Shown piece after piece: positions 48,457-57,326 of a stretch of 64,000 nt of DNA. The notes under the pieces were generated by a model that saw nothing but the letters and a program-made list of their open reading frames with translations, ran no database searches and had not been told where the DNA came from. The first letter of the stretch is position 1; each line of letters opens with the position of its first letter. Source of the DNA: Orthonyx spaldingii (Eukaryota; Chordata; Aves; Passeriformes; Orthonychidae); contig VZTJ01002465.1 of assembly GCA_013397795.1 (NCBI GenBank), forward strand, positions 716-64,715, read 5' to 3'. A program made the position numbers and the translations under genes.

Positions 48457-49410
48457 CCTTTGGGCTGGAGAGAAGATCAAGGTCCACAACATGGAATTCC
48501 AGCCCCATAAAGAAACTCTTAAAGTGGAAATATCCACAGAAAAGAACAGTTCACAAAGGCCAGGCTGACTAGTAACAGCACTGCCCACAAATCCCCGCTG
48601 AGCAACCTCAGTGACTCCCAACAGTCATGTTTCTCTTCTCCCCTTTAACTCATAATCAGGATGCTCAAAAGTGACAATAAATACCCAGAATATGTTCTCT
48701 CACATCTCCTGGACTTCAGCTTCGAGCTCCCTGATGAGCTGCCGGAGGTCACCATGCTCCTGCCCACCCTCTTCTTGGCTTCACTTTGATCGCGTACTCA
48801 CCACAGACCAAGGCAACCTAAAAACAAAGGCCCCAAAGGGATCCATATTTCAAACTTGCAAAGGCTTCTGACCTGTGCCCCTGTGCCAAGGCACAACAGG
48901 CTATTCCACACAAGGGCTCATCTTCATGGCAGTCATGGAGTTCATCTCCTGCCAGTTAGCTTGAGGTCCCTACACTTGCTAATGTTGATTTGGTTACTGC
49001 CATCAGACTTGATTAAGCATGCAAATCTTCAGGTCTGGCACTAGACAAAGCCTGGAGAAAGGAGAAGGCCGGAGCAAACAAATATGTAAAAACTGGATTT
49101 CTGTATTAAAATGAGGAGAAAAAAAAAAAAGGCACAAGAAGCAAACTTTTCTCCTTCCTCCCTCCCCACCTTCTTTAATGCACGTTCTTAAACATGATGC
49201 AATGAGGGGGCTCCCACTGGAAAGGCTTCTGTCACCAGGAACAGAGACCAAGAGGTCCCACAGGGCAAAGGCCACCCTGCAGACTGGTAGATGTTGTACC
49301 CACTAGACAGAAGATCTGCAAGAAGCAGCCACAGCAGGTTGGAAGGTTCCACTTTTCTCCGCAAATCAGTTACTCATAAGGCTGCTTAGGACTTGACTGG
49401 TAGGTCAAGG
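48457..49410. other. Unique non-coding sequence
   Basis: There is an A-run at 49118-49130. No gene or known repeat is recognised. Confidence 0.45.
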
Positions 49411-49962
49411 GAGAAAATTCTGCCCCTTCTACTCTGCTCAGGTAAAATTCCACCTGCGGAGTTGCCCCCAGCCCTGGGCTCCAACAGCACAAGGGCCTGG
49501 AGGTGCTGGAGCCAGTCCAGAGGAGGCCATGGAGATGCTCCCAGGCCTGGAGCCCCTCTGCTCTGGAGCCAGGCTGGGACAGCTGGGGGTGTTCCCCTGG
49601 ACAAGAGAAGGCTCCAGGGAGACCTCAGAGCCCCTGCCAGGGCCTCAAGGGGCTCCAGGAGACCTGGAGAGGGACTGGGGACAAGGAATGGAGGGATAGG
49701 ACAACGGGGAATGGCTTCCCATTGTCAGAGGGCAGGGTTAGATGGGATATTGGGAAGGAATTCCTGTGTGTGAGGGTGGGGAGGCTCTGGCACAGGGTGC
49801 CCAGAGAAGCTGTGGCTGCGCCTGGATCCCTGGAAGTGTTCAAGGCCAGGCTGAACGGGGCTTGGAGCAACCTGGATTAGTGGAAGATGTCACTGCCCAG
49901 GGCAGGGGATGGGACTGGATGAGCTTTAAGTTCTCTTCCAACCCAAACCATTTAATAACTTT
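49411..49962 (+). repeat. CR1 fragment, sense, about 550 bp, young
   Basis: It starts 'gggagaaaattctgccccttc' and keeps the 'ccagtccagaggaggccatgg', 'ggacaagagaaggctccaggg' and 'gagaagctgtggctgcgcctgg' blocks. It ends 'ttccaacccaaaccatttaat'. It is near-identical in part to the antisense copy at the left edge of the window. Frames of 126 and 125 codons here are CR1-derived. Confidence 0.94.
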
Positions 49963-50771
49963 CTAGGGCATCACACAGCCCACAACCCAAAGGAGCCCAC
50001 GTCTCTTGGCAGGCAAAGGCAACAATTTTGAGATAAGCCATAGAGCTGTCGGTTTAACCCACTGAAAGACATAAATAAAATGTACGCATCATGTTCATAG
50101 GGGTGTCCAATAGTTTCTGATAGTGTTCATGCTATTTGTGGACCCAAATTTTCCCTGCAGCTACAAGCAAAAGAAGTAATTTTGCATTTCGGGTCCTGAA
50201 CCATGGTGCAGCTTTGTTATTAAACAGCTGACACTACCCTGAAGCCTGGGAGCAGCGTTTTATGTGCATGTGAGAGTTTACAGAGCATTTGTGCGTCATT
50301 TCTGATGAATGGCACTGCATAAATGTTAGATCTTCAACCCATTGCTCTTGCAAATACTATTTCTTCTCTTATTTATTTGTATTGCTGTAATTCATTCAGG
50401 TGCCAACCATGACTGAGGCCGTGCCATCAATATGCAGCCTGACAGCAGCAGCAAGAGACAGCAGTAGCGCTACATATCACACAGGAGAACGGGAAGCATC
50501 TTGGCTGGTGTTGGTGGGGAATGGACGTAAAGCTAGAGAATGTCCTCAAATCCCAAGGAAAGCCCTAGCAACAGAAGCAAAGCAAAGCAAGCAGAATAAC
50601 TCTGATGCACAGAGCACCCATCTAAGTGTTTAACCAGAAGAGGCACAGAAGCCCCATCTCCGGCATAACATGGGGTCCCAGACAGACCTTTCCAATGGAG
50701 ACGTGTGTGGCACCTAGACCATGAGGAACTACAGGCCAGCAGCTCAGGCCTCTGCAAAGTCAGTCCCAGAT
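49963..50771. other. Unique sequence, possible conserved element
   Basis: 50040-50400 is repeat-free, with 'gtgcgtcatttctgatgaatgg' and 'agcgttttatgtgcatgtgag'. It could be regulatory. A short 'aagcaaagcaaagcaag' run lies near 50575. No gene. Confidence 0.35.
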
Positions 50772-51045
50772 CAAAGAACCACAGAATTGTTGAGGCTGGA
50801 AAAACTCATTGAGTCCTACCATTCCCCCAGCATTGGCAAGCCCACCATTAATCCATGTCCCCAGATGCCACATCCACACAGCTTTTAAATCCCTCCAGGG
50901 ATGCGATGGGCCACCACTGCCCTGGGCAGCCCACGCCAACATTTGCCAACACTTTCTGCGAAGAAATTTTCACTAATATCCAATCTAAACCTGACCTGGT
51001 GCAACTTCAGGACATTTCACCTTGTCCCTGTGGTTTGTCTGAGCT
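50772..51045 (-). repeat. CR1 fragment, antisense (older subfamily)
   Basis: It starts 'aagaaccacagaattgttgagg' and includes 'tttaaatccctccagggatgcg', 'ccctgggcagcccacgcc' and 'tatccaatctaaacctgac'. It ends near 'acatttcaccttgtccctg'. Confidence 0.87.
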
Positions 51046-52511
51046 GTGACAGCCTCCCTAGCTGCCCTGGAGACCTGCTTCGCTACAGGAGCAATAAGCA
51101 CATGCCCTAGTGCTGGTTTCCATGGACCAGCAGGAGGAGATGCTATCAGCCCACACCTCTCCTCTGCTCCAAAAGTGCCCTGAGGCAGCATGCAAGCCCT
51201 GCTGCTGGGGAGCAGTGCAGTGGCTGGATCTGCAATATCCCAGCTCTGGTCTGGCAGGGTGTGGCCCTGCACGCTCCCTTGAAGCCAACACGATGTCCAG
51301 AAGCAGGCTGACGTGGTTCACCAGCACCCCTGGGGACGCAGGCTAACTCATGCCAGGCACTCTGCCCATGCCAGACATTCATCCCATGAAGCACCTGCAT
51401 GTGGACATCCACCAAGCCACTGTCACCTTGAGCCACACCTGACAACATGTCACCAGGGTGGGCAGGACCTCCAAGCCATGAAGGTCTTGCCAATATCCCA
51501 GTCCTGATCCCTGGGGACTGTACCACATTCTGCAACAGTGGCAGAACTGTCTCCTGGTTGTTCTTGCCACCTGGATGGGCAGCGCCATCCCACCCTTTTA
51601 ATTCTTTCTTCTGAGCCCTGCTGTTCAGGCAACTCCCTTTGGCCCTGGAGAACTGCTGGAAAGGGAGCCAGCAGCCTGACAAGAACCACCACTCCCCACC
51701 CACCTGCTCCTTGCTTCACCAAAAAACCCCAAGCAAAGCCTTTCGGACCAACCAGCTTAGGTAAATAAGGCAAGGCACCTCCTCCCAGAGACAGTAATGG
51801 AGAACCAAGGTCTTATTAAACAAATGAAACAGATTAATGAGAAGAGTGACTATTGTTTCTTTGAGCTGGTCATGGTGAGATAAAAGGCAAAGCAAGACCC
51901 GGACTCCTTTTCATAGGAGCGCTGTAAAATGAGTGGCACAGACTCAGCAGAGTTGAAAATACAGGGCAGGACACACTTTTCCCTCCAAACACACCTGACA
52001 CTTCTTTCTCTGCCCTTCTTTTTCTCTTCCACACCCTCCCTGGAAAAGCCAAACTTCATTCATTACAAGAACCAAACTATTTCCTTTTTTATTCTAATAT
52101 TTCCCTTTTTTTTTAATAGGCGACCATCTGGGAGTGGGGGAGTAGAAAGGAAGCCCTGGAGCTTTTCAGACACAATAAATAAATTATATATTAAAAAAAA
52201 GTATGATTAAAACCAAAAAGCATAAACAAACAAGCCATGTTACCCAGAATAATGACTTCAGGGAAAAGCGCCAAAAAAATTGTATAAGCTTCTGGAGCGT
52301 GGCAAGAGAAGAGAACAGAAAGTCCTCACTGCTGAGGAGAATGTGCCACAGCAATGGTACAGGGGCTGTGACTACAGGGATGCCCTGGGCAAGCCAGGAA
52401 GGAGAAGGGTTTCACATAGACTGAGATGCCCAAATTTGTCTTCAGGCACGTGATTTTGCTGACTGCAAAGGCCCTGTCTAGGCACTCTCAGGTCTTTTCA
52501 ATACAGTGTAA
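51046..52511. other. Unique non-coding sequence
   Basis: Minus-strand frames up to 185 codons cross 51146-51703. They have no recognisable domain, no splice support and a biased composition. I do not call a gene. A-runs lie near 52190-52200. Confidence 0.4.
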
Positions 52512-52984
52512 TTGCATCTGCCCCTCTCTTGGTGAGACCCCACCTGGAGTCAAGTTGGGAATTCTCAGCATAAGGACATGGAGCTGCTGGAGAGAGTCCA
52601 GACAAGGCCACGGAGATGTTCCCAGGCCTGGAGCCCCTCTGCTCTGGAGTCAGGCTGGGACAGCTGGGGGGCGGTCCCCTGGACAAGAGAAGATTCCAGG
52701 GAGAGCTCAGAGCCCCTGCCAGGGCATAAAGGGGCTCCAGGAGAGCTGGAGAGGGGCTGGGGACAAGGCATGGAGGGACAGGACACAGGGAGTGGCTTCC
52801 CCCTGCCAGAGGGCAGTGCTAGATGGGATATTGGGAACGAATTCCTGGCTATGAGTGTGGGAAGGCCCATGCACAGGTTGTCCAGAGAAGCTGTGGCTGC
52901 CCCTGGATCCCTGGAAGTGTCCAAGGTTGGGGTGGACGGGGTTTGGAGCAACCTGGGATAGTGGAAGATGTCCCTGCTCGTGAG
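52512..52984 (+). repeat. CR1 fragment, sense, 3'-truncated, about 470 bp
   Basis: It starts 'gcatctgcccctctcttggtgag'. It includes 'gcataaggacatggagctgctgg' and 'ggacaagagaagattccaggg', and ends abruptly at 'gatgtccctgctcgtgagg'. The normal 3' terminus is replaced by the next entry. Confidence 0.93.
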
Positions 52985-53110
52985 GTACCCTTGGACCCAC
53001 TTCTCAAGCTTGTCCAGGTCCCTCTGGATGGCATCCCATCACTCAGACATGTCATCTGCACTCAGCTCAGTGTCATCTGCAAATACAAACCCCTCTGGGC
53101 TATTCTTGTT
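52985..53110 (-). repeat. Probable CR1-related fragment, antisense
   Basis: The phrase 'cttgtccaggtccctctggatggcatccc' and 'cagctcagtgtcatctgcaaa' is one I know from bird dispersed repeats further upstream in CR1-like elements. It abuts the truncated sense CR1 copy, which gives a composite junction. The exact family is uncertain. Confidence 0.5.
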
Positions 53111-54859
53111 CTACAGCTCCATCATTTTCGGCAGCAGCACAGCAGCATGCCATATTCTGCAGGGATGGCAAACTGGGTGCACACAGGGTGGATGGCATTA
53201 CCCAGAACAAATCTGGTTTTTTTTCTGAAAAACGGGCAACACAGAGGGATGCACCCACTGCTCCTGTCCTAGCAGGGAAGCATTTTGTGGGGGGATGCTT
53301 TGCACTCAGGGGTCTCCACCCCGATGCGGTGTATTAAAAGTAACAGTGTGCCACATGAAAGCTGTGGTGAGGAGGAGAGGGACAGTGTGCAGCACTGAGA
53401 CGGGACTAGCAGAAAACGGGCCAGCACAGGCAGCCATGCTTCTGAGATACTGACACTGCAGCAGAGAAGATAAATGACTGGCCCAAGGCCACACAGCGAG
53501 GCAGTGTCCCCTCTACATGACTTTGAATCCCCGCTCCAGCACAAGATTGCTGAGGGATCCTTCAACAAAATGTTATATTGGCTTCGAAATCATGAGATTT
53601 ATTGTACACCTGAACACGCTCACACATAAATGTACTTTTTTTCTGCCTCTTTCCCTTGCCTTTACCCAGACACACTCAAGCACACCTTAAAACCTCTCTG
53701 AATAACCAGAAAAAGTAAAAACTTTGTATTTCCCTGCTAAAGGAGAACTCATAGGGGTTAACTTGACTCCAGGAGCTCGGGCTTCACAATGAAGCAGGAT
53801 GCTGCCAGCAGTTCCACCTGGCAAATCAGTGCCTGTATTTACAATTGCATGCCCGGAGACTCTGCAAATATTTCCTAGATGCTATAAACCCCATCCCAAC
53901 AATTGCAACGGGAGCAGGGATAAATTAGCTGAAGCCTGTCACTTGGTGAAGTCACGCTGGAGGAGATCCATCCAGGTAATCCATCTTTCTGCTGTGTTAT
54001 ACAATGACACAGTAATGGCCAGCCCAGAGGGATTTCCTTCAGGAAAACTCAACTGTTACTAAAATGGTAAGTTAATACCAAGCAAGAACTCAGCCATCAT
54101 TAGACTGAAGGATAGGTATGACAGGGAATAAAATATTACAATCCCCATTCAAATATTTGTATTTACAAGAGCAGGAATAAATAGACCTATCTGTAGGCTG
54201 CAAAGAGAGAAGGCTTGGATGAAAGGGAAAAGAAAGAAAAAAAAACCTGCACACGTCGATTCCATCTTTGCCATTTTTCCTAATAAATAGCCTGGCACGG
54301 CTGTGCTGATGGGTAGCTGGGGTGGAGGAGGGCACGCTGCCCATCTCTCACAGGGACACAGGACACAAATTTGAGCTCAGGCTCTGCCCTTTTGTGTTGA
54401 TTAAAAAAAAAAAAAAGCAACTAAGAAGAAAGGAAGAAAGCAAGAAAAGTTATGTGGCTAATAAAGGGCTCTATTGTGCCATCAATTTTTTAAGCTTTAA
54501 TGATTTCGGGAGGAAGTTCAGCTCAGCAATCAATAGCACAATATGGGCAGGAGGGCTCGGAGGAAATTCAGTGCCGGAGCTGCGGCGAGGGCTGGGAGAA
54601 AGGGGGGGTTCAGAGGCAGGGGGTTCCCCTCCTTCAGGGGGCAGGGGGGCTCCCAAGACCCCACACACAGGCTGGGGACCCCTGTCCCACACAGATTCCC
54701 CCTCCTGTTTAGTCCGTTGGGTGTGAGTTCTCTCTCCTGCTGCACAGCGTGTGCGGCCAGGGGACAGCAGGGACATTTGGGGATACCACGACTGCTGCCC
54801 CAGCAAAGGAGGTGGAAAAGCATCCCTGCCAGCTGGGCTGCTCACCCCATGCCTGACAG
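53111..54859. other. Non-coding sequence, possibly intronic
   Basis: No repeat or exon is supported. 53780-54010 ('acaattgcatgcccggag' and 'gtcacgctggaggagatcc') is repeat-free and could be conserved. An A-run lies at 54402-54415. G+C rises after about 54.5 kb toward the minisatellite and CpG island. Confidence 0.4.
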
Positions 54860-55482
54860 GACTGAGAACATCCCAGGGATGCTCACAGCACACCAGGGAC
54901 AGCCCAGGGACCATCACCCCACACTGAGCATATCCCAGGCATGATCACCCCACACTGCCCACCCCACACTGAGAACATCCCAGGGATCATCAGCCCACAG
55001 TCACCACACCAGGACTGAGCACATCCCAGGGACGGTCACCCCACACTGAGCACATCCCAGGGATGGTCACCCCACACTGCCCACCCCACACTGAGCACAT
55101 CCTAGGGATCACCACCCCACACTCACCACACCAGGACTGAACACATCCCAGAAATGATCACCCCACACTGGGTACATCCCATGGATGGTCACCCCACACT
55201 GGGCATATCCCAGGGGTGATCAACTCACACTCCCCACGGCAGGACTGAGCACATCCCAGGGATGCTCATACCACTCTGGGCACATCCCACGGGTGATCAC
55301 CCCGCACTGAGCATATCCCAGAAATGATCACCCCATGCTCACCGAATCTGGGCTTAGCACATCCCAGAGATGCTTATCCCTCGCTGAGCACATCCCAGAG
55401 ATGCTCGCCCCACACCACGCTCATCCCAGAGATGCTTCCCCCACACTCCCCACACCCGGGCTGTGCCCATCCCAGGGACACT
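54860..55482. repeat. GC-rich minisatellite, about 17 degenerate units
   Basis: The core 'acatcccagggatgatcacc' plus 'ccacactgag' recurs about 17 times. Spacings run mostly from 28 to 50 bp, so units of about 30 bp alternate with longer ones carrying an extra 'cccaccccacactgag' or 'tcaccacaccaggactgag'. The unit length is not a multiple of three, and no long frame crosses the array. It lies just downstream of the candidate second exon of the minus-strand gene, so it is probably intronic. Confidence 0.93.
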
Positions 55483-55593
55483 CTCCTCCGGACCCACCTG
55501 TCCCTGAGCCCCCCAGCCCGGGGCACAGAGACAGCCTCTCCCCACATCCCCTGCTCCAGGCAGCCCCGCTGCTGCCCGCAGAGGCAGACGTAC

Positions 55594-55665
55594 CGCATCG
55601 CCGAGGCTCGGTGCTGCCGCCGGTATGCGGGGCTGTCCGGGGGGATGATCCTGCGCCAGGCAAAC
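55594..55665 (-). CDS. Probable exon 2 of a minus-strand gene, unknown protein
   Basis: On the minus strand a branch-point-like TACTGAT lies about 40 nt upstream of a pyrimidine-rich acceptor ending 'ctgtctcctag'. The exon is exactly 72 bp and ends at a GTACGT donor. In phase with exon 1 it encodes FAWRRIIPPDSPAYRR followed by QHRASAMR, with no stop. It also contains the only in-frame ATG in the two exons (third-last codon). If exon 1 is untranslated, translation could begin there. The Arg-rich, Pro-containing sequence matches no family I can name. CpG-rich codons fit its place in the island. Confidence 0.5.
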
Positions 55666-55889
55666 CTAGGAGACAGGGTGACACAGGGTGAGGCCCTCCA
55701 GCATCAGTAGGGACAGCGCCTCGCCCGAGGTGCCACCCTGGGCAGGAGCCACAGCCGCCTCCCACTTCTCACAGGCACGGGCAGCAGCTGGCTAAAAACC
55801 GGGCTAAAAACCCACAGAGTGCTTTCCAGCAATGGGGGGATCCCGAGCCGTCGGGTCCCCGTCCCGCTGCAAGGTGCAGAGGAGAAAGG

Positions 55890-55927
55890 ATGGAATGAGA
55901 CGAGACGGGACGGGATGGGACGGGATC
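55890..55927 (+). repeat. Degenerate (GGGAC/T)n pentanucleotide repeat
   Basis: 'gagacgggacgggatgggacggg' is a short, imperfect pentanucleotide run. The same motif recurs at 56597-56634. Here it lies in the putative first intron. Confidence 0.8.
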
Positions 55928-56299
55928 ACCCGCACCCTGTCCTTCGCTGCAAGGAAAAGCCGATCCTGTAAGCTGATCCTAAACGTCAGGGAGCGCTTCG
56001 CGGAGTGGGACCGCATCGGCTGCACCGCGAGCCACCGCGGGCAGCACGAACTCGGGCGAAAGTTTTGCCACGATCCAGGTGAAAATACTAAAAATTACTA
56101 ATAGTAACCAATCAGCAGCAACAAATACAATTAGTGACAATTAATCAATAAAAATTAACGACCGTTCGAGAAGAAGTACGGGGGAATATCCGACCTGGGA
56201 GCCAAGAGCGCCGCTGACAGCGGTGATGCCTCTGCGTGATGCTGCCTTAGCTCGGGGACCCACCGGGAGAAAACCGGGCACGGTCCCCGGGTACCGGCA

Positions 56300-56351
56300 G
56301 GGAGGGAGGGAGGGACGGGAGGGGAGGGGAAAGGAGGGAAGGGAGGGGGGG
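56300..56351 (+). repeat. G-run tract, potential G-quadruplex
   Basis: About 50 bp of GGGA/GGGGA units give more than four runs of three or more G on the plus strand. For a minus-strand gene this is the template strand of the first intron, roughly 200 bp past the donor. Confidence 0.75.
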
Positions 56352-56531
56352 CTGCCGCCACCGCCTCCCCCCGCAGGAGGGTCCTGGCGGGGCTGGGGAT
56401 AGAGGGACCCCGCGGTCCTCCCCCGTCGGTGAAGGCAGCAGCTCCCACCCGGGAATTCCGGGTAGGGAGGAAACAGAGCATTATTTTAAAATAGCAAATA
56501 AAATAGAAAAAAAAATAAAATGAGAACTTAC
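56352..56531. other. Putative intron 1, donor-proximal part
   Basis: GC-rich at first, then A-rich (56488-56520) just inside the donor of the candidate first exon. The intron as proposed would run from 56531 down to 55666. I see no additional exon in it. Confidence 0.4.
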
Positions 56532-56680
56532 CGTCTAAAACGAATCAGCAGGTAGGGATCCGCGGGCAGCGCAAGGGCAGGAGCATCGCCCACACCGTGG
56601 GACGGGATGGGACGGGACGGGACGGGGCGGGGCAGCTCCGCGCACCTCGAGGGGGCAGCGGCGGGGATGGCGACGGACAC
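56532..56680 (-). CDS. Probable exon 1 (partial) of a minus-strand gene, unknown protein
   Basis: Read on the minus strand, a frame is open from the edge of the N gap to a perfect GTAAGT donor (plus-strand 56526-56531). Its end encodes LPADPYLLIRFR and leaves two bases, CG, which complete an Arg codon with the first base of the exon at 55665. The next codons give FAWRR. The 5' part reads through a GTCCC pentanucleotide repeat (Pro/Ser/Arg/Val), which is more typical of 5' UTR. No in-frame ATG is visible, so the start is either in the gap or in exon 2. An out-of-frame ATG opens a frame of about 14 codons and could be an upstream ORF. Confidence 0.5.
56597..56634 (+). repeat. (GGGAC)n pentanucleotide repeat within exon 1
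   Basis: 'gggacgggatgggacgggac' continues as 'gggacggggcggggc'. It lies in the candidate first exon. If translated on the minus strand it would give alternating Pro/Val/Ser/Arg residues. Confidence 0.85.
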
Positions 56681-56923
56681 NNNNNNNNNNNNNNNNNNNN
56701 NNNNNNNNNNNNNNNNNNNNNNNNNNNNNNNNNNNNNNNNNNNNNNNNNNNNNNNNNNNNNNNNNNNNNNNNNNNNNNNNNNNNNNNNNNNNNNNNNNNN
56801 NNNNNNNNNNNNNNNNNNNNNNNNNNNNNNNNNNNNNNNNNNNNNNNNNNNNNNNNNNNNNNNNNNNNNNNNNNNNNNNNNNNNNNNNNNNNNNNNNNNN
56901 NNNNNNNNNNNNNNNNNNNNNNN
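56681..56923. other. Assembly gap, 243 N
   Basis: The run of N sits in the GC-richest part of the CpG island, between the candidate first exon and the CCAAT boxes. Apparent frames that run across it are meaningless. The true length is unknown. The core promoter or start codon may be inside. Confidence 1.
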
Positions 56924-56986
56924 CCCCGGCCGGGCTTGACAGGTCCACGCGACCAAACAAACTGCGGCGGACGGGCGGGCGACTCG

Positions 56987-57034
56987 GCCAATGGGAGCGC
57001 GCGGCGGGGAGGATCAGCCAATGGGAGCGCGCGG
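56987..57034. promoter_or_regulatory. Two CCAAT boxes in an 18-bp direct repeat
   Basis: The 18-mer 'gccaatgggagcgcgcgg' occurs at 56987-57004 and exactly again at 57017-57034, 30 bp apart. The core CCAAT is at 56988-56992 and 57018-57022. CCAAT with GGG 3' matches the NF-Y preference, and NF-Y works in either orientation. The position upstream of the minus-strand exon fits a promoter role. Confidence 0.7.
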
Positions 57035-57145
57035 GGGGCGGGATCGCCTGAGGGGGGCGCGGCGGAGGCACCGCCCCCAGGTCTGAGCACCGCCCGCTGC
57101 CCTCGGGGTGCGGAGCTGGGGCAGCGTGAGGGGAGAAGTGGGTGG

Positions 57146-57326
57146 GATGGGGAATGGTTTGGGTGGGAGGCGGTTCTAAACATCATCCACTGCCACCCCC
57201 TGCCATGGGCAGGGACACCTTCCACTAGACCAGCTTCCTCCAAGCCCTGTCCTGCCTGGCCTTGGACATTTCAGGGATGGGGCAGCGACAGCTGCTGTGG
57301 GCACCCTGTGCCAGGGCCTCCCCGTC
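57146..57326 (-). repeat. CR1 3' end, antisense, at the CpG-island edge
   Basis: It starts 'gatggggaatggtttgggtgg' and includes 'ctgccatgggcagggacacc' and 'acatttcagggatggggcagc'. It ends 'gtgccagggcctccccg'. It marks the outer border of the CpG island. Confidence 0.88.

Larger units (their letters stand above)
55560..57125. promoter_or_regulatory. CpG island with promoter
   Basis: The highest G+C and CpG density in the window runs from about 55.56 to 57.13 kb, dipping at 56.05-56.17 and 56.46-56.53 kb and broken by the N gap. It contains GC boxes ('gggcggg', 'ccgccccc'), two CCAAT boxes and the candidate first two exons of a minus-strand gene. This is the usual setting of a housekeeping-type promoter. 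Transcription toward the plus strand from the same island is possible but no plus-strand exon is supported. Confidence 0.85.

Noticed and set aside
49393..49880. Plus-strand frames of 125-126 codons
   Set aside because: They lie wholly inside a sense CR1 3' fragment. The matching frames at 20.3 and 52.6 kb show the same repeat-derived peptide.
51146..51703. 185-codon minus-strand frame
   Set aside because: Composition is unlike a folded protein, no splice sites or homologues are recognised, and overlapping frames on both strands are also open.
54860..55482. CRISPR-like array
   Set aside because: Repeats are degenerate and tandem with no unique spacers of constant length, and the host is a vertebrate. 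It is a minisatellite.
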